This document shows, in pieces, positions 32,286-40,769 of a DNA stretch of 64,000 bases. The translations under genes and the position numbers were made by a program. Source of the stretch: CAZNPL01 sp964574815. Its GTDB lineage: Bacteria > Planctomycetota > Phycisphaerae > UBA1845. The DNA is taken from the NCBI GenBank assembly GCA_964574815.1, contig CAZNPL010000002.1, positions 1 through 64,000 of the forward strand, given 5' to 3'. The notes below the pieces were generated by a model. That model searched no databases, was not told the DNA's origin, and saw only the letters and a program-made list of their open reading frames with translations. Numbering within the stretch: the stretch's first letter is position 1; every line of letters begins with the position of its first letter.

Positions 32286-33968
32286 ATGCCGAAGTTCGAC
32301 GAAGCGGATTACTACAAACAGGAAGACCTGCTGAACCTCGACTGGCGTCCTCCCGCCAAGGACTGGATGGAGCAGCCGGTGGACTTCAGGCCCGGCACGT
32401 TCATTTATCCGGGTAAAGCGAAGAACCTGAAGATTCTGGATCTGCCGAACCCGCGGGACTGGGCGGTCACGGACGAGGACTGGAAGCTGCCGGAAGGCTG
32501 GAAGAAGACCGTCCTGGACGGGATGGCCGAACGGTTGAAGAAGTACCGCACGTTCAAGGTGTTCATGGACATCTGCGTTCGATGCGGGGCATGTGCGGAC
32601 AAGTGTCATTTCTTCATCGGGAGCGGCGATCCGAAGAACATGCCGGTGCTCCGGGCGGAGCTGCTGAGGTCCGTTTACCGGAAGGACTACACTGCTCTGG
32701 GGAAGGTTTTCGGCAAGCTGGCGGGCGGCCGGGAGCTGACGGTCGACGTCATCAAGGAGTGGTTCTACTACTTCTTCCAGTGCACCGAATGCCGGCGCTG
32801 CTCGGTGTTCTGCCCGTACGGAATCGACACGGCCGAGATCACGATGATCGGTCGCGAGCTTCTGGGGCTGCTGGGCCTTTATGTGAACTGGGTGATCGAG
32901 CCGGTGGCGAACTGCTTCCGCCTGGGAAACCACCTGGCGATTCAGCCGCACGGGTTGATGGACACCCTGGAGTTCATGGTGGACGACATCGAGGAGGCGA
33001 CCGGCATCCGCGTGGACATCCCGGTGAACAAGAAGGGGGCGGAAGTCCTTTTCGTGACGCCCTCGGGCGATTTTGTCGCGGCCCCGGGCATCTACACGTG
33101 CATGGGCTACATGCTGCTCTTCCACGAGCTCGGGATCGACTACACGTGGAGCACCTACGCCTCCGACGGCGGCAACTTCGGGCTGTTCACGTCGCACGAA
33201 ATGATGAAGCGGCTGAACGCCAAGATCTACACGGAGGCCAAGCGTCTCGGCGTCAAATGGATTCTTGGCGGCGAATGCGGGCACATGTGGCGGGTGCTGA
33301 ACCAGTACATGGACACGATGAACGGTCCTGCGGACTTCCTGGAGGTTCCGAAGTCGCCGTTCACGGGCACGGTCTTCGAGAACGCCCGCTCCACCAAGAT
33401 GGTGCACATCATGGAGTTCACGGCGGATCTGATCCGCCACGGCAAGCTGAAACTGGATCCGTCGAGAAACGACCACATCCGCGTGACCTTCCACGATTCC
33501 TGCAATCCGGCCAGGGCGATGGGGCTGCTGGAGGAGCCGCGTTACGTGATCAAGAACGTGTGCAATCACTTTTACGAGATGCCGGAGAACACGATCCGGG
33601 AGCAGACGTTCTGCTGCGGCGGAGGCGCGGGGCTGGGCACCGACGAGAACATGGAGATGCGGCTGCGCGGCGGGCTTCCGAGGGGGAGCGCCGTGCGGTA
33701 CGTGCAGGAGAAATACGGTGTGAACCAACTCGCGGCGATCTGTGCCATTGACCGGGCGACGCTGGTGACCGTGTGCGACTACTGGGCGCCTGGAGTCGAG
33801 GTGACCGGCATCACCGAGCTCGTTGCGAACGCGATGATGTTCAAGGGCGAGAAGACACGGACGCACAACCTGCGACTGGAGCCGATCCCTGGCATGAAAG
33901 AGGCCGAGGGGCAGGACGGGGACGGTCAGGAGAAGGGCAAGCAGGAGGAGGCCGGCGTGTATGCGTGA
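32286..33968 (+). CDS. dsrK: DsrK HdrD-like catalytic subunit
   Basis: A 560-residue cytoplasmic iron-sulfur protein. 4Fe-4S motifs CVRCGACADKC and CTECRRCSVFC are followed by a CCG domain with DSCNPARAMG and CCGGGAGLG, which binds the special cluster that reduces the DsrC trisulfide. An acidic, Glu/Gly/Lys-rich tail of about 20 residues is an unusual addition. Two bases after dsrM, and its end overlaps dsrJ by eight bases. Confidence 0.95.
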   Translation: MPKFDEADYYKQEDLLNLDWRPPAKDWMEQPVDFRPGTFIYPGKAKNLKILDLPNPRDWAVTDEDWKLPEGWKKTVLDGMAERLKKYRTFKVFMDICVRCGACADKCHFFIGSGDPKNMPVLRAELLRSVYRKDYTALGKVFGKLAGGRELTVDVIKEWFYYFFQCTECRRCSVFCPYGIDTAEITMIGRELLGLLGLYVNWVIEPVANCFRLGNHLAIQPHGLMDTLEFMVDDIEEATGIRVDIPVNKKGAEVLFVTPSGDFVAAPGIYTCMGYMLLFHELGIDYTWSTYASDGGNFGLFTSHEMMKRLNAKIYTEAKRLGVKWILGGECGHMWRVLNQYMDTMNGPADFLEVPKSPFTGTVFENARSTKMVHIMEFTADLIRHGKLKLDPSRNDHIRVTFHDSCNPARAMGLLEEPRYVIKNVCNHFYEMPENTIREQTFCCGGGAGLGTDENMEMRLRGGLPRGSAVRYVQEKYGVNQLAAICAIDRATLVTVCDYWAPGVEVTGITELVANAMMFKGEKTRTHNLRLEPIPGMKEAEGQDGDGQEKGKQEEAGVYA

Positions 33969-34344
33969 TTCGGGCAGAATCATCTTTGGGTTGGTCGTAT
34001 TCCTGGGCGTGGTGACGTTCCCGGTATGGCACACGTTGGGGCGGAATGGAGCGTCTTCCGCCCCCGAACTGGAGCTGCCCAAGGACAGCTCGCAGTGCGT
34101 CGAGGAAGCCGCGTACATGAGAGCGCACCACATGGAGCTTTTGAACGATTGGCGCGACGCGGTCGTTCGGGAGGGCAGGAAGAATTATACGTCGGAAGCT
34201 TTCGGTACGGTGCACGAGATGAGCCTGACGAGAACGTGCATGGATTGTCACACGAGCCGGGAGAAGTTTTGTACCGAGTGTCACGGGTTCGTGGGTGTTG
34301 ATCCGACCTGTTGGGATTGCCACCTGGAGCCGAAAGGGAACTGA
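33961..34344 (+). CDS. dsrJ: DsrJ triheme cytochrome c
   Basis: A 127-residue periplasmic protein kept at the membrane by an N-terminal helix (about 7-26). It has three CXXCH motifs (93-97, 104-108, 117-121), matching the three hemes of DsrJ. Cys46 in QCVEEAAYMRAHH corresponds to the conserved cysteine that is the unusual axial ligand of one heme in this family. It probably exchanges electrons between the periplasm and DsrO/DsrP. Confidence 0.94.
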   Translation: MRDSGRIIFGLVVFLGVVTFPVWHTLGRNGASSAPELELPKDSSQCVEEAAYMRAHHMELLNDWRDAVVREGRKNYTSEAFGTVHEMSLTRTCMDCHTSREKFCTECHGFVGVDPTCWDCHLEPKGN

Positions 34345-34347
34345 GCG

Positions 34348-35139
34348 ATGGATGAGACCCGACGCAGTTTCCTGAAGAAAGCCGGTTACGCCGGACTGGG
34401 TGTGGGCTGCGGCTTTCCGCTCCTGGAGGCCGCATGCAGCGCCGTGGCCAAGGCGCCCGCTCATGGCGTGCCCTCAAAGAGCCACTGGGCCATGGTGATC
34501 GATATCAAGAAGTGTCTTCGCGAGGAAGTCCGGGGGGCATGCACCGAGGCGTGTCACCGCGCTCACAACGTGCCTGACATCCCCGACGCGGACGAAGAAG
34601 TGAAGTGGATATGGAGTGAGCCATATGAGAACGCCTTCCCGGATCAAGCTCACGAGTACACGGCGGACACGCTCAGACGCAAGCCCGTTCTGGTTCTTTG
34701 CAACCACTGCACGAATCCTCCGTGCGTGAAGGTCTGTCCGACGCATGCTACGTGGAAGAGAGAGCAGGACGGCATCGTGATGATGGACATGCACCGATGC
34801 ATCGGGTGCCGGTATTGCATCGCCGCCTGTCCCTATGGGGCTCGGAGCTTCAACTGGAGAGACCCCCGTCCGTACATCGAAGGCGAGGCAGATTCGAAGT
34901 TTCCCACCAGGACCAAGGGTGTGGTCGAGAAGTGCAACTTTTGTGCGCAGCGGCTGCGGGACGGCCTGGAGCCGGCGTGTGTGGTGGCCGCCCGCGAGGT
35001 TCCCGGCGGTGAGGGGGCGTTGACGTTCGGGGATCCGACCGACCCGAATTCGGAGGTGAGCCGGGTGCTTCGCGAGGAGCACACGATCTGCCGAAGGCTG
35101 AGCGTCGGAACCGGTCCGAACGTATTCTATATTGCGTGA
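34348..35139 (+). CDS. dsrO: DsrO periplasmic ferredoxin subunit
   Basis: A 263-residue iron-sulfur protein with a Tat signal (TRRSFLKK), so it is exported folded. It has several 4Fe-4S motifs (CNHCTNPPCVKVC, CIGCRYCIAAC, CNFCAQRL) like the beta subunits of DMSO- and polysulfide-reductase families. With DsrP it forms the NrfC/NrfD-like pair of the complex. Three bases after dsrJ. Confidence 0.94.
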   Translation: MDETRRSFLKKAGYAGLGVGCGFPLLEAACSAVAKAPAHGVPSKSHWAMVIDIKKCLREEVRGACTEACHRAHNVPDIPDADEEVKWIWSEPYENAFPDQAHEYTADTLRRKPVLVLCNHCTNPPCVKVCPTHATWKREQDGIVMMDMHRCIGCRYCIAACPYGARSFNWRDPRPYIEGEADSKFPTRTKGVVEKCNFCAQRLRDGLEPACVVAAREVPGGEGALTFGDPTDPNSEVSRVLREEHTICRRLSVGTGPNVFYIA

Positions 35140-35146
35140 GGCTGCG

Positions 35147-36310
35147 ATGCTGGAAAACGCATTCAGAGGAAGCAGACGATACTGGCTGCTGCTCGGTCTG
35201 TGCGCCCTGATCATTCTGCCGGGCGCAGTGGCCTACAGTCGCCAGCTCACTGAGGGGCTGACGGTCACCGGCATGTCCCGCGACGTGACCTGGGGTCTGT
35301 ACATTGCGCAGTTCACGTTTCTGGTGGGGGTGGCCGCTTCGGCCGTGATGGTGGTTCTGCCGTATTACCTGCACAACTTCAAAGCGTTCGGCAAGATGGT
35401 CATCCTGGGGGAGTTTCTGGCCATCTCGGCGGTTTTGATGTGCATGCTGTTCATCTTCGTCGATCTGGGTCAGCCGAGGCGGGTGATGAACGTGCTGCTG
35501 CACCCGGCGCCGGATTCGGTGATGTTCTGGGACATGATGGTGTTGAGCGGCTACCTGCTGATCAACCTGGTGATCGGCTGCGTGACGTTCGACGCGGAGC
35601 GCAAGGGGGCCCCGCCGCCGAAATGGGTCAAGCCGCTGATTTACCTGTCCATACCATGGGCCGTGAGCATTCACACGGTGACGGCGTTTCTCTATGCGGG
35701 TCTGGCGGCCCGGCCCTTCTGGATGACGCCCATCCTGGCGCCTCGTTTTCTGGCGTCGGCCTTCGCGTCGGGTCCGGCGCTGCTGATTCTGCTGGCTCTG
35801 CTTTTGCGGAGGTTCACGAAGTTTGATGCCGGCAGGGAGGCGATTTCGAAACTGGCGACGATCGTCACGTATGCGATGGTCATCAACGTGTTCTTCGTGC
35901 TCGTGGAGCTGTTCACCGGGTTGTACAGCGATATGCCGCACCACGAGCACCATTTTGCGTATCTGTTCGTTGGACTTCATGGTCATAACGCACTGGTGCC
36001 GTGGATGTGGGTTTGCGAAGTGCTGACGTTAGTGTGCGTGGTGCTGTTGCTGGTGCCCGGTCTGCGCCAGCGTCACAACGTCCTGGCGGTTCTGTGTCTG
36101 GGCGTCATCGTCGCGATATGGATTGAGAAGGGCGTGGCCATGGTGGTGACTGCGTTCATCCCGTCGCCGCTCGGCAAGATCACGGAGTACATGCCGACGG
36201 CTCCCGAGATCGCGATCACTGTGGGTGTGTACGGGATTGGAGCCCTCGTTTTGACGGCATTGTATAAGATCGTGGTGAGCGTGCGGGAGCGGCTGGAGGC
36301 GACATCGTAA
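35147..36310 (+). CDS. dsrP: DsrP NrfD-like membrane subunit
   Basis: About 387 residues with roughly ten membrane helices, NrfD/PsrC type, the quinone-binding partner of DsrO (VTWGLYIAQFTFLVG, SGYLLINL, HTVTAFLYAG, GHNALVPWMW). The frame opens at a TTG at 35132 overlapping dsrO, but ATG 35147 has GAGG five bases upstream and is preferred. It ends the dsrMKJOP run; dsrA follows after 40 bases. Confidence 0.93.
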   Translation: MLENAFRGSRRYWLLLGLCALIILPGAVAYSRQLTEGLTVTGMSRDVTWGLYIAQFTFLVGVAASAVMVVLPYYLHNFKAFGKMVILGEFLAISAVLMCMLFIFVDLGQPRRVMNVLLHPAPDSVMFWDMMVLSGYLLINLVIGCVTFDAERKGAPPPKWVKPLIYLSIPWAVSIHTVTAFLYAGLAARPFWMTPILAPRFLASAFASGPALLILLALLLRRFTKFDAGREAISKLATIVTYAMVINVFFVLVELFTGLYSDMPHHEHHFAYLFVGLHGHNALVPWMWVCEVLTLVCVVLLLVPGLRQRHNVLAVLCLGVIVAIWIEKGVAMVVTAFIPSPLGKITEYMPTAPEIAITVGVYGIGALVLTALYKIVVSVRERLEATS

Positions 36311-36350
36311 TACAGGCGATAAAAACGCCATCGTTCCGAAAGGAGATCAC

Positions 36351-37568
36351 ATGGCAGAATCAAAAGGCAACGGCACGCCGTTACTGAGCGAACTGGAGAA
36401 GGGTCCCTGGCCCAGCTTCGTGACGCAAATCAGGGAAATGTCGGAAGAGAACGCGATGTGCAAGGACCTGCTCCATTTGCTGGAGCGGTCTTACAACGAG
36501 AAGATCGGGCACTGGAAGCACGGCGGCATCGTCGGCGTGATGGGATACGGCGGAGGCGTGATCGGGCGCTACAACGACCTGCAGGAGGAGTTTCCGAACA
36601 TCGCGCACTTCCACACGCTGCGGGTCAACATGCCCAGCGGCTGGTTCTATACGTCGGACGCTCTGCGAACGCTTTGCGACATTTGGGAGCGGCACGGGTC
36701 GGGTCTGACGAACATGCACGGTTCGACCGGCGACATCATCCTGCTGGGCACCAAGACGGACGAACTCGAGCCGACTTTCAAGGAACTGACCGACAACGAG
36801 TTCGACCTGGGTGGATCCGGCTCGGACCTGCGGACGCCGAGCTGCTGCGTGGGACAGGCGAGGTGCGAGTGGGCCTGCTACGACACGATGCAGATCACCA
36901 ATCACTTGACGCAGCACTTTCAGGATGAGCTGCACCGGCCGGCGTTCCCCTACAAGTTCAAGATCAAGTGCGCGGGATGTCCGAACGACTGCGTGGCTTC
37001 GATCGCCCGGGCGGACATGTCGATCATCGGGACGTGGCGGGACGAGATTCAGATCGACCAGAAAGAGGTGAAGGCGGCCGCGGACGCGGGGCTCGACATC
37101 CAGAGGGACGTCTGCGGCAACTGCCCGACCAAGTGCATCGACTGGGACGGCACGACGCTCACGATCGACGACGAGAACTGCGTCAAGTGCATGCACTGCA
37201 TCAACGCGATGCCGAAGGCCCTGCGGCCCGGCAAGGATCGCGGCGCCACGATTCTGCTGGGCGCCAAGGCGCCGATCGTCGAGGGCGCGATGCTGTCTTC
37301 GGTCCTGATTCCGTTCACCAAGATCGAGCCGCCGTATGAAGAGCTGAAGGACTTGATCGAGCGCATCTGGGAGTTCTGGGGCGAGCACGGCAAGAACCGG
37401 GAGCGCGTCGGCGAGCTGATCCAGCGAGTGGGGCTGGGCAACTTCCTGGAGGCGATCGAGGTGGAGCCCATCCCGGAGATGATCGCGCACCCGAGAGAAA
37501 ACCCCTACGTGTTCTTCGAGGAGTATTTCGAGGAAGAGGACGGCGAAGAGGGCGAGGACGAAAGTTAA
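36351..37568 (+). CDS. dsrA: Dissimilatory sulfite reductase alpha subunit
   Basis: A 405-residue DsrA. Siroheme/4Fe-4S ligands: CCVGQARCEWAC with the CX5C spacing, then CAGCPNDCVAS. A ferredoxin domain with CGNCPTKC and CVKCMHCINAMP lies in the C-terminal half. It reduces sulfite by six electrons in the alpha2beta2 enzyme, with sulfur passed to DsrC. An AAGGAG site precedes the ATG. The acidic C-terminus (EEEDGEEGEDES) is longer than usual. Bacterial reductive type is likely because dsrD is next door; a tree is needed to be sure. Confidence 0.97.
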   Translation: MAESKGNGTPLLSELEKGPWPSFVTQIREMSEENAMCKDLLHLLERSYNEKIGHWKHGGIVGVMGYGGGVIGRYNDLQEEFPNIAHFHTLRVNMPSGWFYTSDALRTLCDIWERHGSGLTNMHGSTGDIILLGTKTDELEPTFKELTDNEFDLGGSGSDLRTPSCCVGQARCEWACYDTMQITNHLTQHFQDELHRPAFPYKFKIKCAGCPNDCVASIARADMSIIGTWRDEIQIDQKEVKAAADAGLDIQRDVCGNCPTKCIDWDGTTLTIDDENCVKCMHCINAMPKALRPGKDRGATILLGAKAPIVEGAMLSSVLIPFTKIEPPYEELKDLIERIWEFWGEHGKNRERVGELIQRVGLGNFLEAIEVEPIPEMIAHPRENPYVFFEEYFEEEDGEEGEDES

Positions 37569-37632
37569 AGAAGACGGAGCCAAGAATCCGGCGGACACTG
37601 ACAAGAAGGTTGACCTGTTCTGGAGACAATCA

Positions 37633-38709
37633 ATGGCAGTTGCAGAAAGAAAAACGGATATCGGGCCTCCGCATTATGAGAAATTCCTGCCCCCCGTCAT
37701 CAAGAAGAACTACGGGCAGTGGAAATATCACGAGATTCTGAAGCCCGGCGTCATGGTTCACGTGGCCGAATCGGGTGACAAGCTCTATACGGTGCGGGCG
37801 GCTTCCCCGAGACTGCTCGGCATCAAGAGGATCCGGGCCTTTGCAGACCTGGCGGACAAGTACTGCGGCGGGCATCTTCGCTTTACCAGCCGCAATAATG
37901 TCGAGTTTCTTTTGACCGATGAGTCGAAGATCGAGCCGTTGATCAAGGACCTGGCCGATCTGGGTCACCCGGTGGGCGGCCTGGGCAATTCCATCTCCAA
38001 CATCGTGCACACACAGGGTTGGGTCCACTGCCACTCGGCGGCGACCGATGCATCGGGCGTCGTGAAGTGCGTGATGGACGATTTGTGTGAGCACTTCACC
38101 GGCATGGAGCTGCCGGGCAAGCTGCGCATTGCGCTGGCGTGCTGTTTGAACATGTGCGGGGCGGTGCACTGCTCGGACATCGCGATCCTGGGGGTTCACC
38201 GCCGGCCGCCTCGAATCCAGCACGGCACCCTGAACAAGGTCTGCGAGATTCCGAACGTCGTGGCCTCCTGCCCGACGGCGGCGATCCGGCCGACCACCGT
38301 CGACGGAAAGCCGTCGGTCGACATCGACGAGGAGCGGTGCATGTTCTGCGCGAACTGCTTCTCGGTGTGCCCGGCGCTGCCGATGGCCGACGCTTTGAAC
38401 GACGGCGTCTCGATCTGGGTGGGCGGTAAGGTGTCCAATGCCCGCAGGGAACCGACGTTCTCCAAGCTGGCGATTCCGTTCCTGCCGAACAACCCGCCGC
38501 GCTGGCCCGAGGTGACCGAGGCGGTGCGGAATATCGTGGAGGTCTGGGCGAAGAACGCCCGGAGGTTCGAACGTATGGGCGAATTCATCGAGCGGATCAG
38601 TTGGCCTCGATTCTTCAAGATGACGGGCATCGAGTTCGCCAAAGAGCACATCGACGATTACCGATACGCGGGCCTCACCTACAAGCGGTCCGCGCAGCTC
38701 AGACACTAG
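37633..38709 (+). CDS. dsrB: Dissimilatory sulfite reductase beta subunit
   Basis: A 358-residue DsrB. Siroheme region ACCLNMCGAVHCSDIA plus HCHSAATDASG, and a ferredoxin domain with CMFCANCFSVCPALP. It holds the catalytic siroheme in the alpha2beta2 enzyme. GGAG precedes the ATG, and dsrD follows after ten bases, so dsrABD is one unit. Confidence 0.97.
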   Translation: MAVAERKTDIGPPHYEKFLPPVIKKNYGQWKYHEILKPGVMVHVAESGDKLYTVRAASPRLLGIKRIRAFADLADKYCGGHLRFTSRNNVEFLLTDESKIEPLIKDLADLGHPVGGLGNSISNIVHTQGWVHCHSAATDASGVVKCVMDDLCEHFTGMELPGKLRIALACCLNMCGAVHCSDIAILGVHRRPPRIQHGTLNKVCEIPNVVASCPTAAIRPTTVDGKPSVDIDEERCMFCANCFSVCPALPMADALNDGVSIWVGGKVSNARREPTFSKLAIPFLPNNPPRWPEVTEAVRNIVEVWAKNARRFERMGEFIERISWPRFFKMTGIEFAKEHIDDYRYAGLTYKRSAQLRH

Positions 38710-38719
38710 GAGGTGTTTG

Positions 38720-38968
38720 ATGGCTGTCACAACCGAACAAGTTGCGGACTCGATGTACGAGATGGTCAAGGAGTATCAGGGCAAGAAGAAGTTCAAGGCC
38801 GGCGACTTGACCAAGGCGATGATCGAGAAGTACGGCGAGGACGAGTGCGACAAGAAGCTCTGCAAGGCCGCGATCCGCTCCCTCATGGACTCCGGGAGGT
38901 GTGTGTACACCTATTTCGGCGGGAGTTTCATCGAGATTCCGCATGAGGAAGGCGCTGCTGGCGGCTAG
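38720..38968 (+). CDS. dsrD: DsrD sulfite-reductase activator
   Basis: An 82-residue winged-helix protein typical of DsrD (VKEYQGKKKFKAGDLTKAM, LMDSGRCVYTYFGGS). DsrD raises DsrAB activity and is a marker of organisms that run the pathway reductively. A TTG at 38717 is in frame, but ATG 38720 has AGGAGG six bases upstream. It ends just before a palindrome and a hairpin that separate it from the DsrL-like gene. Confidence 0.93.
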   Translation: MAVTTEQVADSMYEMVKEYQGKKKFKAGDLTKAMIEKYGEDECDKKLCKAAIRSLMDSGRCVYTYFGGSFIEIPHEEGAAGG

Positions 38969-38972
38969 CAGT

Positions 38973-39030
38973 CCGGCGCGCCGGTGAAAAGATGTGGTCT
39001 CGCGCATGTTCCGCACCGTTTTGGTGCGGA
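38973..39030 (+). terminator. Palindrome and hairpin between dsrD and dsrL
   Basis: CCGGCGCGCCGG (38973-38984) is a perfect 12-base palindrome, and TCCGCACC-GTTTT-GGTGCGGA (39010-39030) is an 8-bp perfect stem. They sit in a 111-base gap within an otherwise tightly packed cluster. No T-run follows, so partial termination or mRNA processing after dsrABD is more likely than full stop. Confidence 0.5.
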
Positions 39031-39079
39031 CGCAGGACCAAGTAGCAGGACCTTTAATACGCATCGCGTGAGGCGATCC

Positions 39080-40765
39080 ATGGCTGTCAAGAAAGTCAAG
39101 AAGAAAAAGAGATCCATCGGCGGGAGAGGGTTTTCCGGCAGCAGCTCGCGGGAGCAGTCGCCGCTGCGCCCCAAGAACGTGGAGAAGAAGCCCCCTTGCC
39201 GCGACACCTGCCCCAGCGGCAATCGGATCCGGGAGTTTATCACGACCATTGCGCAGGCCGAGCGGCTGGGCAAGACCCTGGATCAGGCGTTCGAGCAGGC
39301 GTGGGAGACCTACACGGATACGAGTCCTTTCCCGTCGGTCTGCGGGCGCGTCTGTCCTGCGCCCTGCGAGACGGAGTGCAACCGCAAGGAGCTGGAGGGC
39401 GCCGTCAGCATCAACAAGATCGAGCGGGCCATCGGTGACTTCGGAATCGAGAAGGGGCTTGCGCTCAAGGCCCTCACGGACGAGAAGAAGCCGCAGCAGG
39501 TTGCCGTCATCGGCGGCGGCCCGAGCGGTCTGTCCTGCGCCTACCAGTTGGCGCGTCGAGGCTACGGCGTGACGGTCCTCGAGTCCACGCAAAAACCAGG
39601 CGGTATGCTGCGCTGGGGCATTCCCGGTTACCGGCTGCCGGAATCCGTACTCGACGCTGAGATTCAGAAGATTCTCGATCTTGGGGTGGAGCTCAAGTGC
39701 AATGTCAAAGTGGGCAAGGACGTCAGTGTCGACGAGCTGAAGCGGTCGTATGACGCCGTTTACGTTGCCCTGGGCGCGCAACAGGGTGTTCGTCTGGGTG
39801 TTGAAGGTGAGGATGCACCCAACGTGTTCTCGGGCGTCGATTTTCTCAACCGCTTTCACCATGGCGAGCGGCTCGATCTCGGGAAGGACGTGGTTGCGAT
39901 CGTCATCGGCGGGGGCGACACGGCCATCGATGCAGCGCGCATCTGCAAGCGGCTCGGTGCCAATGTTACGATCCTGTACCGGCGGACGCTTCAGGAGATG
40001 CCAGCGATCAAGGAGGAAGTAGAAGAGGCCATCAAGGAAGGCATCAAGGTCGAGTTTCTGGCAGCGCCGGTGGGGTTCCGGAAGGAAGGCGACCGCGTCG
40101 TCGCGATGCGTGCCATTCGGATGGAGCTGGGTGAACCGGATGCGTCCGGGCGGCGGCGTCCGGTGCCGATCGAGGGTTCGGAATTCGAGATTCCCGCCAG
40201 CGCGGTGATCTCGGCTGTGAGCCAGGCGCCGGATTTCAGCGGCTTCGAGTCGCTCATCGAGGGCAAGGATTGGATTCGCGTCGATGACCAGGGGGCCACG
40301 AAGGTGGAGGGCATCTGGGCCGGCGGCGACGTGACGAAGCTGGACCTGGTAACCACTGCGGTCGGGCACGGTCGGCGAGCGGCGGAGGCGATCGATCGCA
40401 AGTTCAGCGGCGGGGTCCCCGACGGTGACGGGATGCCGGTAATTCGTGCCGATCGCATGCGCCTGGATCATTACGAGAAGCAGGAGCGCATGGAGCCGAG
40501 GGCTCTGGAGATCGAGGATCGCCTGGGCGGTGTGGACCTGGAAGTGAACCTGGGTCTGACGCAGGAGCAGGTGGTCACCGAATCGAGGCGCTGCATGAGC
40601 TGCGGCCGCTGCTTCGACTGCGAGAAGTGCTGGCTGTTCTGCCAGGATCAAGCGGTCATCAAGCCGTCGCAAAAGGGAGCGCTTTATACGTTCAAATTGG
40701 AGAACTGCACGGGCTGCAAGAAGTGCGCCGAGGAGTGTCCCTGCGGCTTCATCGACATGCTGTGA
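39080..40765 (+). CDS. dsrL: DsrL-like NAD(P)H-dependent iron-sulfur flavoprotein
   Basis: A 561-residue GltD-like oxidoreductase. N-terminal 4Fe-4S ligands (Cys40, 44, 88, 92, 96, 100), FAD motif VIGGGPSG (143-150), NAD(P)H motif VIGGGDTA (275-282), and a C-terminal ferredoxin part with CMSCGRCFDCEKCWLFC and CTGCKKCAEECPC. This is the layout of DsrL, which links NAD(P)H to the Dsr system, best known from sulfur oxidisers, with a DsrL-2 branch in reducers. A generic GltD-like protein is the alternative. The frame opens at 38984; ATG 39080 has GTGAGG six bases upstream. The Lys-rich N-terminus (KKVKKKKR) is unusual. Confidence 0.78.
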   Translation: MAVKKVKKKKRSIGGRGFSGSSSREQSPLRPKNVEKKPPCRDTCPSGNRIREFITTIAQAERLGKTLDQAFEQAWETYTDTSPFPSVCGRVCPAPCETECNRKELEGAVSINKIERAIGDFGIEKGLALKALTDEKKPQQVAVIGGGPSGLSCAYQLARRGYGVTVLESTQKPGGMLRWGIPGYRLPESVLDAEIQKILDLGVELKCNVKVGKDVSVDELKRSYDAVYVALGAQQGVRLGVEGEDAPNVFSGVDFLNRFHHGERLDLGKDVVAIVIGGGDTAIDAARICKRLGANVTILYRRTLQEMPAIKEEVEEAIKEGIKVEFLAAPVGFRKEGDRVVAMRAIRMELGEPDASGRRRPVPIEGSEFEIPASAVISAVSQAPDFSGFESLIEGKDWIRVDDQGATKVEGIWAGGDVTKLDLVTTAVGHGRRAAEAIDRKFSGGVPDGDGMPVIRADRMRLDHYEKQERMEPRALEIEDRLGGVDLEVNLGLTQEQVVTESRRCMSCGRCFDCEKCWLFCQDQAVIKPSQKGALYTFKLENCTGCKKCAEECPCGFIDML

Positions 40766-40769
40766 TGTC

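Noticed and set aside
32214..34133. Long minus-strand open frame opposite dsrK
   Set aside because: Mirrors the real dsrK and dsrJ genes, which have clear motifs and start sites.
38720..40765. Sulfur-oxidising (reverse) Dsr pathway
   Set aside because: dsrD is present, dsrEFH is absent, and qmoABC and two-cysteine dsrC fit reduction; DsrL alone is not enough.
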